From assembly GCF_011038885.2 (NCBI RefSeq), contig NZ_CP064952.1, forward strand, positions 2,046,001 to 2,110,000: a DNA stretch of 64,000 nucleotides, given 5' to 3'. The position numbers were made by a program, and so were the translations under genes. Of this stretch, positions 39,923-47,321 are shown piece after piece. The stretch comes from Schaalia sp. ZJ405. GTDB taxonomy: Bacteria; Actinomycetota; Actinomycetes; Actinomycetales; Actinomycetaceae. The notes beneath the pieces are model-generated. The model made no database searches. It worked only from the letters and a program-made list of their open reading frames with translations, and had not been told where the DNA came from. Numbering within the stretch: position 1 is the first letter of the stretch; every line of letters begins with the position of its first letter.

Positions 39923-40732
39923 ATGATCGAATTCTCGTCAGTGTCCAAGACCTATCCCACCGGCAATGTCGCGGTCAAAGATTTCTCGTTGACTGTGCCC
40001 TCCCACGGCTTCGTCGCCCTCGTCGGCTCCTCGGGATCCGGGAAGACGACCCTCTTACGGATGGTCAACCGCATGGTCGCCCCCACCAGCGGTCGGATCC
40101 TCATTGACGAGGACGATGTGGCCTCGCGCGACCCCATCGAATTACGTCGCTCTATCGGGTACGTGTTGCAACAGGGAGGGCTCCTTCCTCACCGGAACAT
40201 TCTTGACAACATCACCACTGTTCTTCGTCTCAAAGGCACGCCCAAGAAAGCAGCCCGCGAACGCGGAATGGACATGCTTGAACTCGTTGGTTTGGATTCC
40301 TCATGCGCCACGCGATACCCGGGTGAGCTGTCCGGCGGGCAGGTTCAACGGGTCGGTGTGGCGCGCGCACTCGCTTCGCAGCCCAACATCATGCTCATGG
40401 ATGAGCCTTTCGGGGCAGTTGATCCGATTGTCCGTCGTGAACTCCAAGATCAGCTTCTCGCAATTCATCAGCGTCTAGGAACAACAATCCTTTTCGTTAC
40501 ACACGACATTGACGAGGCCTTCCGTTTGGCCGACACCGTCGTCATTTTGTCTTCCGGGGGGAAGATTGAGCAGGCGGATACCCCCGAGCAGATCCTCACT
40601 CGACCCGCCAATGACTTCGTTTCACAATTTGTTGGATTGTCCTCAAATGACCGAACAATTACCACGCAGCAGGTCGACAATCAGACTATTGCCTACGACT
40701 CGTCGGGCCGACCGCTGGGGGTTGTCCGATGA
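39923..40732 (+). CDS. opuCA: Quaternary-amine/osmoprotectant ABC importer, ATPase
   Basis: The 269-residue ATPase has Walker A GSSGSGKTT (about 36-44), the Q-loop GYVLQQGGLLPH, signature LSGGQVQRVG (about 135-144), Walker B IMLMDEPFGA and the switch His in FVTHDIDEAF, matching OpuC/ProV enzymes. The usual C-terminal CBS pair that senses ionic strength is missing; only about 30 residues remain after the core. Start ATG 39923 follows GGGAGCAG. The gene overlaps the permease gene by four bases. Confidence 0.9.
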   Translation: MIEFSSVSKTYPTGNVAVKDFSLTVPSHGFVALVGSSGSGKTTLLRMVNRMVAPTSGRILIDEDDVASRDPIELRRSIGYVLQQGGLLPHRNILDNITTVLRLKGTPKKAARERGMDMLELVGLDSSCATRYPGELSGGQVQRVGVARALASQPNIMLMDEPFGAVDPIVRRELQDQLLAIHQRLGTTILFVTHDIDEAFRLADTVVILSSGGKIEQADTPEQILTRPANDFVSQFVGLSSNDRTITTQQVDNQTIAYDSSGRPLGVVR

Positions 40733-41373
40733 AGTGGCTGGCGTTGAACTGGCCAATGACGCTTCCACTGCTCGTGCAGCATCTTGCTCTGGCCCTCCCT
40801 GCCATTGTCTTCAGCGCGATTATCGCTGTGCCAATCGGACGGCTCGCCCATCGTCACCCTCGGCTCGGTCGTCCCCTGGTATCGGCAACAACGCTGCTGT
40901 ACGCGATTCCCTCGTTGCCCTTGCTCATCATTGTTCCATCCCTCTTTGGCACCCGGTTGCGCTCGGGCGCAACGATGATTATTGCGCTGACGATCTACGG
41001 TGTATCCCTGATGGTTCGGACAGCGGTCGACGCCTTCGCGTCCGTGGATCAGTCCGTCCTCTCAGCGGCAACAGCTCTGGGGTTTTCACGTCGATCACTC
41101 CTGTGGAAAGTTGAGCTCCCGCTCGCTCTTTCGGTGATGATTTCCGGTTTGAGAGTTGTTGCCATGTCAACGATCGGACTGGTGACCATTGGTTCACTCG
41201 TGGGGATTCACAGCCTCGGCTCTCTCCTGACCGATGGGTTCCAACGCGGGATCCTCGCAGAGGTGCTCACCGGGATCGTCCTGACCGTGCTCCTGGCGTT
41301 CGTCGTTGACGGCATCCTCGTTCTCATTGGCAAAGTTCTCACGCCGTGGGCACAGACGGGAGGGGCGCGATGA
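40729..41373 (+). CDS. opuCB: Osmoprotectant ABC importer permease 1
   Basis: The 214-residue product has five or six hydrophobic helices and the inner-membrane component motif (EAA-like) in ALGFSRRSLLWKVELPLALS (about 123-142). It starts within the ATPase stop (ATGA) and ends four bases into permease 2. Together they should form the membrane pore of an OpuC-type importer for glycine betaine, carnitine, choline or a related amine. Confidence 0.9.
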   Translation: MKWLALNWPMTLPLLVQHLALALPAIVFSAIIAVPIGRLAHRHPRLGRPLVSATTLLYAIPSLPLLIIVPSLFGTRLRSGATMIIALTIYGVSLMVRTAVDAFASVDQSVLSAATALGFSRRSLLWKVELPLALSVMISGLRVVAMSTIGLVTIGSLVGIHSLGSLLTDGFQRGILAEVLTGIVLTVLLAFVVDGILVLIGKVLTPWAQTGGAR

Positions 41374-42146
41374 ATCTCCTCGTTGATGCGTGGGGCTGGC
41401 TCATTGATCCGCAGCACTGGGTTGGTGACTCGTCCATTCCCCTGCGACTCGCTGAACACATTGCCGTGAGCTTCGCAGCCATTGTCATTGCTTCCGTCGT
41501 GGCGATTCCACTGGGTATTCTCATTGGACATACCAAACGTGGGGGCTCAGTGATCGGGGCGATGACGGGTGCCGCCCGGGCACTGCCCACTCTCGGTCTG
41601 CTCACCTTGGTCGGCCTGTGGCTGGGAATCGGTGTTGGTGCTCCACTTGTTGCGCTTGTGGTTCTCGCGATTCCCTCCGTTCTTGCCGGTGCCTACTCCG
41701 GGGTTGAGTCCGTTGACCATTCAACTGTTCAGGCCGCGCAAGCAATGGGATTCACTCCCCTGCAAGTTGTCGCTCGCGTTGAAATTCCACTGGCCAGTCC
41801 CTTGATCATCGGTGGACTCCGTAACGCAACGGTTCAAGTTATCGCAACAACGACGCTGGCCGCGTACACCGCCAACCTCGGCCTCGGGCGCTATCTTTTC
41901 GCTGGCCTGAAGACCCGGGACTATTCCCAGATGCTTGCCGGATCACTCCTGGTGACCGCACTTGCCATCATTGCGGAGATCGTGTTCTCCCAGCTTCAAC
42001 GACTCGGCGAACGCAGGGCTCACCCTCGTACACCCACGAAGGACCTCAGCAGGGGCCATTCAATTGACGAGGACGCCCCAGCCATCACTGATCACATGCA
42101 GGCAGAGACGCAACCCCCGCGGGCGGGCACCCCTACACCGGCATGA
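41370..42146 (+). CDS. opuCD: Osmoprotectant ABC importer permease 2
   Basis: The 258-residue product has six hydrophobic helices and the EAA-like motif QAAQAMGFTPLQVVARVEIP (about 121-140). The last 40 residues are hydrophilic. ATG at 41370 follows GGGAGGGG and overlaps the stop of permease 1. It pairs with permease 1 as a heterodimer. Confidence 0.9.
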   Translation: MNLLVDAWGWLIDPQHWVGDSSIPLRLAEHIAVSFAAIVIASVVAIPLGILIGHTKRGGSVIGAMTGAARALPTLGLLTLVGLWLGIGVGAPLVALVVLAIPSVLAGAYSGVESVDHSTVQAAQAMGFTPLQVVARVEIPLASPLIIGGLRNATVQVIATTTLAAYTANLGLGRYLFAGLKTRDYSQMLAGSLLVTALAIIAEIVFSQLQRLGERRAHPRTPTKDLSRGHSIDEDAPAITDHMQAETQPPRAGTPTPA

Positions 42147-42191
42147 AAGTTCCCACGCTGTGGGATGATGAGGCGAAAGGACATCACAGAG

Positions 42192-43115
42192 ATGAACAGT
42201 CGAAGCGCTCGGATTGTGCTCACCGCCCTCGGCGTGACCTCAGCCATCGCATTATCAGCCTGCGCCAGCGCGGATCCTCTTGCTGAAGAAGGAGACGCCT
42301 CGTCCTCGTCAATGACAAATCAACCCATCGTTGTTGGCTCCCAGGACTACTACTCCAACGAAATCATCGCGGAAATCTACGCGCAGGCCCTGGAAAACGC
42401 CGGTTTCACCGTTGACCGGCAGATGCGCATCGGGCAGCGCGAAGTTTACCTGCCAGAGATTGAGGCCGGACGCGTCGACCTCTTTCCCGAGTACACCGGG
42501 CCGTTACTGAAGTATTGGAACGACGCGGCAACGGCAACGCTCAGCGACGACGTGTATGACGCTCTGGTCAATACCGCGTCCGAGGGACTGTACGTGTTGG
42601 ATCAGGCTCCCGCGACCGATCAGGATTCCTACGTCGTGACGCAGAAGTTTGCCAAGCAGTGGAATCTGACGAGCATTGCTGACCTGGCACAGGTGACGAC
42701 ACCGCTGGTCATGGGTGCAAATTCCGAGGCAGAGAACCGTCCCAACGGTCCCAAAGGGTTGAAGAAAACGTATGGGGTCACCGCGTCGTTCACGCCGATT
42801 GAGGACTCCGGTGGCCCGCTGACCGTCAAAGCGCTCACCGACGATGAGATCCAGCTGGCGATTATCTACTCCTCCGACCCGTCGATCAGCGCAAACAAGC
42901 TGGTTACGCTGGAAGACACGAAGGGGCTCTTCCTCGCGTCACACGTGGTGCCGTTGGCTTCCATGAAAATTTCTAGCGAGGCCGCAGCCGTCATCAATTC
43001 GGTGTCTGCGAAGCTGACCTCCGAGGAACTTCTTGCTCTGAATTCCCGCAGCATCAGCGAGCAGTTGCCTGCGGGAACAATCGCTAAGGACTGGCTGGCT
43101 GCACAGGGGATGTGA
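42192..43115 (+). CDS. opuCC: Osmoprotectant ABC importer, lipoprotein binding component
   Basis: The 307-residue lipoprotein has a signal with lipobox LSAC (Cys near residue 23), a Ser-rich linker and an OpuAC-type binding fold: IVVGSQDYYSNEIIAEIYAQ, then IEAGRVDLFPEYTGPLL, features shared by OpuC/OsmX and EgtU binding proteins. Aromatic residues Tyr and Trp near these motifs should make the cation-pi box. The last 25 codons (43041 onward) are part of a 140-bp repeat that recurs at 47017. Confidence 0.9.
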   Translation: MNSRSARIVLTALGVTSAIALSACASADPLAEEGDASSSSMTNQPIVVGSQDYYSNEIIAEIYAQALENAGFTVDRQMRIGQREVYLPEIEAGRVDLFPEYTGPLLKYWNDAATATLSDDVYDALVNTASEGLYVLDQAPATDQDSYVVTQKFAKQWNLTSIADLAQVTTPLVMGANSEAENRPNGPKGLKKTYGVTASFTPIEDSGGPLTVKALTDDEIQLAIIYSSDPSISANKLVTLEDTKGLFLASHVVPLASMKISSEAAAVINSVSAKLTSEELLALNSRSISEQLPAGTIAKDWLAAQGM

Positions 43116-43180
43116 GCGGGGCCTGGATATTCGGCGCTGCCAGGCTGTGGGGTTGCCTGGGCTTGATGCGCTTGCTCAGG
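43041..43180. repeat. Island repeat A, copy 1 (3' end of opuCC and flank)
   Basis: The 140 bases match 47017-47156 at about 135 positions with no gaps. Copy 1 includes the native end of the binding-protein gene and 65 bases beyond, so it is the original and 47017 the duplicate. Confidence 0.9.
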
Positions 43181-43370
43181 GATGAACGAGGACGAGGCCT
43201 TTACAGGACGAGAACGTCACAGCGAATTCTTTCAGTGTGACGTTTCGGCGCGAATCGGGCGAATTTTGGCTCGCTCTGAGACGTTTGCGTAGCAGCGAAT
43301 TGTTACGTTGTCACATATTCGACCAAGCAGTGTCTTACGCGAAGCAAACTTCCACCACTTTGCAGAATCA
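43181..43370. other. Non-coding gap after opuCC
   Basis: No gene-like frame is seen. A hairpin CGTCACA/TGTGACG near 43211-43238 could terminate the importer operon. Confidence 0.5.
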
Positions 43371-43433
43371 ACGAGGACGAGGCGCCTCACCTGACCGCCG
43401 CAATGCGTTGCTCTAACTGCGCGGATGAGCTGT
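43371..43433. repeat. Island repeat B, copy 1
   Basis: The 63 bases match 47186-47248 at 62 positions. Both copies lie just before a cassette start. Confidence 0.9.
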
Positions 43434-43459
43434 AGTTCTGTGGCGCGGTCTGCACTCTT

Positions 43460-43600
43460 TTACGAGAGATGACCGGAGCCAAAGCCGGGACTCTTCATAC
43501 CAATATCGTCTAGGACGAATCCACCGAGCAATCCGAAAATGTTGCTGACCAGCCAACACGCTCCCGCGAGTTCGTATCCATGCGAACAAAGAATGAAAAC
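43460..43600 (-). pseudogene. Possible remnant coding a hydrophobic C-terminus
   Basis: On the minus strand a 46-codon frame without a start reads ELAGACWLVSNIFGLLGGFV and ends MKSPGFGSGHLS before TAA; an in-frame TAG (43601-43603) stops it upstream. The hydrophobic, Gly-rich sequence looks protein-like and lies at the cassette edge. It may be debris of a membrane or peptide gene. Evidence is weak. Confidence 0.25.
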
Positions 43601-43603
43601 CTA

Positions 43604-43632
43604 TTGACTCGTAGTTACCCACAAGATATTGT
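43604..43632 (+). promoter_or_regulatory. Promoter of the ABC/protease cassette
   Basis: TTGACT (43604-43609), a 17-base spacer and TATTGT (43627-43632) lie about 50 bases before the first cassette gene. Confidence 0.6.
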
Positions 43633-43680
43633 GAGGTAAGGCTCACCTAGGGCCTAGGCAAGCGAGAGAAAGAAAAGACC

Positions 43681-43965
43681 ATGTTGCTTGCACAATCGCA
43701 GAACAGTGGTGGCTTCGTCAGTGAGAGTTTGATACGTGCACATATGGCGATGGTCAGAGCTAGTCGACACGTGACTGATAGGTTCGATGGCCTACTGCTC
43801 AGGTACGACGGCTGGTTCTTAGTCCTCATGGCCGTTCTTCTCACAATCGCTTTTGTGGTAGCAACAGCTTTAGCCATCTGGTGCGTCACCATCCAGGGTA
43901 AGCGATTCACCGGAAGATGGGAATGGGGACAGTGGTACGTCTCGGTCTGGGCTGAATGCAAGTAA
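43681..43965 (+). CDS. Small membrane protein (94 aa), first gene of the cassette
   Basis: The product has a hydrophilic N-terminus (about 1-45), one strong transmembrane helix (FLVLMAVLLTIAFVVATALA, about 47-66) and a Trp-rich tail (TGRWEWGQWYVSVWAECK). AGAAAGAAAAG precedes the ATG. It overlaps the ABC ATPase gene, which ties it to the exporter. It could be a peptide precursor, an accessory subunit or an immunity protein; no family recognised. Confidence 0.7.
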   Translation: MLLAQSQNSGGFVSESLIRAHMAMVRASRHVTDRFDGLLLRYDGWFLVLMAVLLTIAFVVATALAIWCVTIQGKRFTGRWEWGQWYVSVWAECK

Positions 43966-44711
43966 CTACGGTGGAAGATTCTGGAATGATGACTACGGGC
44001 AACGAGGAACAAGCGCTCAACATACAGGGCTTATCTTTTGGATACACGAAAGCGCATGAAGTCATCAAGGATCTTTCACTTTCCGTCGGTTTTGGGAAAA
44101 TCACCGGTCTGATCGGACCGAATGGATCGGGAAAGTCAACGCTCATACGCTTGGCCGGTGATCTTCTCAAACCGCGAGCAGGAGAGGTGAGCATCTGTGG
44201 CGCACCGAGTAACACTAAGGAAGCGAAGAATCAATCAATTCTTCTTGCATCAAATGACTACCTACCTGAATTCTTAACAGGCCTAGAGTATCTCCGGTTC
44301 ATCCATCACATGTATGGAATGGAATGTGATGTTCATGAGGTTCAACGACTTTTCAGTCGCTACCAGATGGAGCATCGCTGGGATGATCTGATGGAGGACT
44401 ACTCGCATGGGATGCGGAAGAAAGTTCAACTCATCGCTGCTTTGCTCGTTTCACGCCCGCTCACGATGATCGATGAGACTCCGAACGGAATAGACATTGA
44501 AGCTCTCATCAACTTTGAGATTGATATCCGTAACATGGCCCGAAAAAATCATGGTGTACTCCTGTGCACCCATGACTTCTCGATGCTGGAAAGGATCGCG
44601 GACTTCATCGTTCTCATGAGTCATGGAGAAATCCTCGTCCACGAAGAATCTCAAGCGCTAGTGCAAGCACATGGCTCTATAGATGCTTTCGTCAAGGCCC
44701 AGCTCTCTTAG
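43956..44711 (+). CDS. ABC exporter-type ATPase
   Basis: The 251-residue ATPase has Walker A GPNGSGKST (about 53-61), a degenerate signature YSHGMRKK (about 149-156, in place of LSGGQ), Walker B LTMIDETPNGID and the switch in LLCTHDFSML. The YSHGM-type signature is usual for exporters in bacteriocin immunity and peptide transport (BcrA-like). A second start at 43986 has a better ribosome site (GGAAGA). The domain pairs with the permease downstream. Confidence 0.88.
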   Translation: MQVTTVEDSGMMTTGNEEQALNIQGLSFGYTKAHEVIKDLSLSVGFGKITGLIGPNGSGKSTLIRLAGDLLKPRAGEVSICGAPSNTKEAKNQSILLASNDYLPEFLTGLEYLRFIHHMYGMECDVHEVQRLFSRYQMEHRWDDLMEDYSHGMRKKVQLIAALLVSRPLTMIDETPNGIDIEALINFEIDIRNMARKNHGVLLCTHDFSMLERIADFIVLMSHGEILVHEESQALVQAHGSIDAFVKAQLS

Positions 44712-44727
44712 CGGCAGGATCACCCCA

Positions 44728-46158
44728 GTGAATGGTAATACACTCAGGCTTGTTCGCTTTCTATTCCTGTTTTTCAGTCGTCGACTGTTTGTGCACAGCG
44801 CCATGCAAGCAAAATATTCCAAAGTGCTTCTATTGGCAGCTATCGCAGCATCCTACGCCGGATTCTGCGCACTCACCTTCATCGTTGTCAGCGGCATGGT
44901 GATCGATAGCGAGTCCACAACGCTCATCGCCCAAAGCATTTCCCTCACTGTAGGACTATGGGTCTTACTATTTTTCATCGTTATACGTGTTCTCTTCATG
45001 AAGGCAGATAAGCTCATTGAACTGACCCACACACTTCCGGTGACGAATAAACAACGAATCCTCGCGTATACAGTCTTCGAAGCAATCACCGTATTATCCT
45101 GCGTCGCATTAATGACAGGCCCGTTAACAATTTCGGTGACAATACATAGCGGTAGCGGAATATTTTCTGAAATCTGTCTAGGAATCATCGGCCAAGCAGT
45201 GGTTCTTTACCTCTTACTGGACATTCTCTATCTTAGCTTTGACAGATTACTCCAGATTCTTCATATAGCGAGATGGCGCAGCTTTCTCATTCCCTGCTTA
45301 TTCGGAGCCATCTTCTTTGGCGCTTACGGATACGCCCAACGTGAGTCAACCAAATTCCTCAACGCATTCTATGAAGGTCACACCTACTACGGACACTCCC
45401 GACTTTATGTCCTCATCTATGACCGACTTGGATTCCCGGCCGCGGCAGGAGCTCTTCTTGTTTCGGTATCGGTTGCGATATTAATGATCCTCCTCGTTGC
45501 ACCGAACCAACACTCACGCTGGAAATACTTCTTCAGAATCCCGCTTGGAAATTCTGCCAGTCTCTTCACTTTTCATCTAAGAGCCGTCGTACGTAGTGCA
45601 GAGTTCCTACTAGCAACAGCCTTGGTCATCGCCTTATCTGCGATCGTACTCGGGATACCTGGATACTACCCTCCCTACTGGTTGGCGATCATCTCCCTCC
45701 AGGCAGTCTATGCGATTCCCACCACCGAGGCCCTGCGCAAAACGTATCGACACCGATTAAGCCCCTCCCAATCGTATATCTATCTCGCTGCACCCTATAT
45801 TTTAGCTGAATTAGCAATAGCCATTCCGGTATTAGCCATGAGCGCAATCAACGGACTCACCTTCGCAGAAGCAGGGAGGACAATCTTCATTTGCTTAGTT
45901 ACACTTGTTGCGGCCCTCGCAATCAGTATCTTCTTTCCAGCAGAAAAACATCACCCATTTTCCGTCTTAATCGGGATGATGAGCGCCCTAGCGATTATAC
46001 TCTTAATTGCTTTTACCATTTTAATTTGGCAAATTCCTGACACTATGACGATTTTCCTATGGATAGCCATTAGCGGAATATGTATATTTTACTCAGTGCT
46101 GGGTATTGGTTCAACACAAAGGAGAGAATACTATGCAGATCTTCAAGCACGTTCTTAA
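44728..46158 (+). CDS. Large ABC permease-like membrane protein (476 aa)
   Basis: Starting at GTG 44728, 17 bases after the ATPase stop, the product has about 11-12 hydrophobic helices and no hydrophilic domain longer than about 40 residues. It should be the membrane partner of the ATPase. A charged AILMILLVAPNQHSRWKYFF loop lies near the middle. GC is clearly lower than in flanking host genes. The family could not be named; exporters with this size accompany several peptide-antibiotic clusters. Confidence 0.8.
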   Translation: MNGNTLRLVRFLFLFFSRRLFVHSAMQAKYSKVLLLAAIAASYAGFCALTFIVVSGMVIDSESTTLIAQSISLTVGLWVLLFFIVIRVLFMKADKLIELTHTLPVTNKQRILAYTVFEAITVLSCVALMTGPLTISVTIHSGSGIFSEICLGIIGQAVVLYLLLDILYLSFDRLLQILHIARWRSFLIPCLFGAIFFGAYGYAQRESTKFLNAFYEGHTYYGHSRLYVLIYDRLGFPAAAGALLVSVSVAILMILLVAPNQHSRWKYFFRIPLGNSASLFTFHLRAVVRSAEFLLATALVIALSAIVLGIPGYYPPYWLAIISLQAVYAIPTTEALRKTYRHRLSPSQSYIYLAAPYILAELAIAIPVLAMSAINGLTFAEAGRTIFICLVTLVAALAISIFFPAEKHHPFSVLIGMMSALAIILLIAFTILIWQIPDTMTIFLWIAISGICIFYSVLGIGSTQRREYYADLQARS

Positions 46159-46459
46159 ATCACTGACTTTAGCGTTCATCGCCACTGCCGCCCTTTCAGC
46201 GGCGACAGTCATTGCCTTAATGTTTACGAAAGGCAAAGAAATGGGTCATCATGTAGGACTTTTCGGGAGCTTGTTCTTCGACGCCCACGAAACCCAGACA
46301 GGATCTGTCATGGTCGGTGTTGGTGTCGAGAACACGTGGACACTTACTTTAGTCTTCCTCGCGATATTTATCGTATCCAATGTATTCTTCACTATTTTAT
46401 CAGCATTACACGACAGGAAGAGATTCTTGGAACAACGTGCGGCGAATACAGTCGAGTGA
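46133..46459 (+). CDS. Small two-helix membrane protein (108 aa)
   Basis: The product starts MQIFKHVLKSLTLAFIATAA behind AAAGGAGAG, with one helix near 10-32 and another near 71-92, separated by a Gly/Val-rich extracellular-type loop (about 45-70). It overlaps the permease end by 26 bases and the protease start by four. Possible immunity protein or exporter subunit. Confidence 0.7.
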   Translation: MQIFKHVLKSLTLAFIATAALSAATVIALMFTKGKEMGHHVGLFGSLFFDAHETQTGSVMVGVGVENTWTLTLVFLAIFIVSNVFFTILSALHDRKRFLEQRAANTVE

Positions 46460-46974
46460 AAGCATCGATGGTATGGAGTAACGTGAGACATGTGCTCTAT
46501 GGATTCCTGAAAGCTTACACTTTCCTTTTGGTAGGGGGTGCACTCATTTCAGGAGGAATGCTTGCCACACCTATGTATTGGCACAACACCATGATATCGG
46601 ATTTAGGTGTCGCTTTTACAAAACACCTTTATCTCGGTCTTGTGGCAGGGTTCCTCATACATGAAACAGCCCATGCAATCTTTATGTCTGTAACGATGCA
46701 CAGTCTTCAGTGTATTCGCATCGAGTCAACCTTCGCACGGTTTTCACTTCATGCCGTCGGGAGTAGTACTGGGCGCGGTATTTTCCTTACAGCAGTAGGC
46801 GGTCCAATGAGCGCAGCTTTATTCGGAGTGTTGATGCACTTAACGCTTCCGAATTTCGACTTGCTTGGGTGGTACGTCATCCACTTATTTAATTTGCTTC
46901 CTTTATTTGGAGACGGCAAAGCGGCGATCTTCGGGATCAGACACTGGCGCTCTGTAGTTGATCTGGGCAAGTGA
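46456..46974 (+). CDS. M50-like (site-2) membrane metalloprotease
   Basis: The 172-residue protein has about four or five membrane helices, a zinc motif HETAH in LIHETAHAIFMSV (about residues 72-76) and, near the end, NLLPLFGDGKAA, which matches the second motif (N..P...DG) of site-2 proteases. These cut substrates inside the membrane. GTG 46456 overlaps the previous stop (GTGA); an ATG at 46468 is possible. Association with an exporter suggests cleavage of a peptide precursor or of an anti-sigma factor. The last nine codons lie in repeat C. Confidence 0.82.
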   Translation: MKASMVWSNVRHVLYGFLKAYTFLLVGGALISGGMLATPMYWHNTMISDLGVAFTKHLYLGLVAGFLIHETAHAIFMSVTMHSLQCIRIESTFARFSLHAVGSSTGRGIFLTAVGGPMSAALFGVLMHLTLPNFDLLGWYVIHLFNLLPLFGDGKAAIFGIRHWRSVVDLGK

Positions 46975-47037
46975 TCCACCCAGCCATCTCACGATGGCTT
47001 AGCTCTGGCTGCCTTCAATTCCCGCAGCATCAGCGAG
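46948..47037. repeat. Island repeat C, copy 1
   Basis: The 90 bases match 52554-52643 at 87 positions without gaps. Copy 1 holds the last codons of the protease gene. Its final 21 bases are also the start of repeat A. Confidence 0.9.
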
Positions 47038-47156
47038 CAGTTGTCTGCGGGAACAATCGCCAAGGACTGGCTGGCCGCACAGGGGATGTGAGCGGGGCCT
47101 GGATATTCGGCGCTGCCGGGCTGCGGGGTTGCCTGGGCTTGATGCGCTTGCTCAGG
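47017..47156. repeat. Island repeat A, copy 2
   Basis: This copy of the opuCC 3' end (25 codons and flank) is out of context between the protease gene and the restriction gene. It shows a recombination or duplication event around the ABC cassette. Confidence 0.9.
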
Positions 47157-47185
47157 ACTCATAAGGCGCAGCCTCTTTGGGATCT

Positions 47186-47248
47186 ACGAGGACGAGGCTC
47201 CTCACCTGACCGCCGCAATGCGTTGCTCTAACTGCGCGGATGAGCTGT
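47186..47248. repeat. Island repeat B, copy 2
   Basis: Matches 43371-43433 at 62 of 63 positions; ends 74 bases before the restriction gene start. Confidence 0.9.
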
Positions 47249-47321
47249 CACTTCTTTTTGGATGCGCCGACCGTATGGACAACAGGCACACGCGGCTGCT
47301 CAAACCATGCACAATGGATCC

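Noticed and set aside
43413..43646. A 77-codon minus-strand frame before the ABC cassette
   Set aside because: It is low in protein-like features and overlaps the cassette promoter. A different frame there looks more like a gene remnant and is listed with low confidence.
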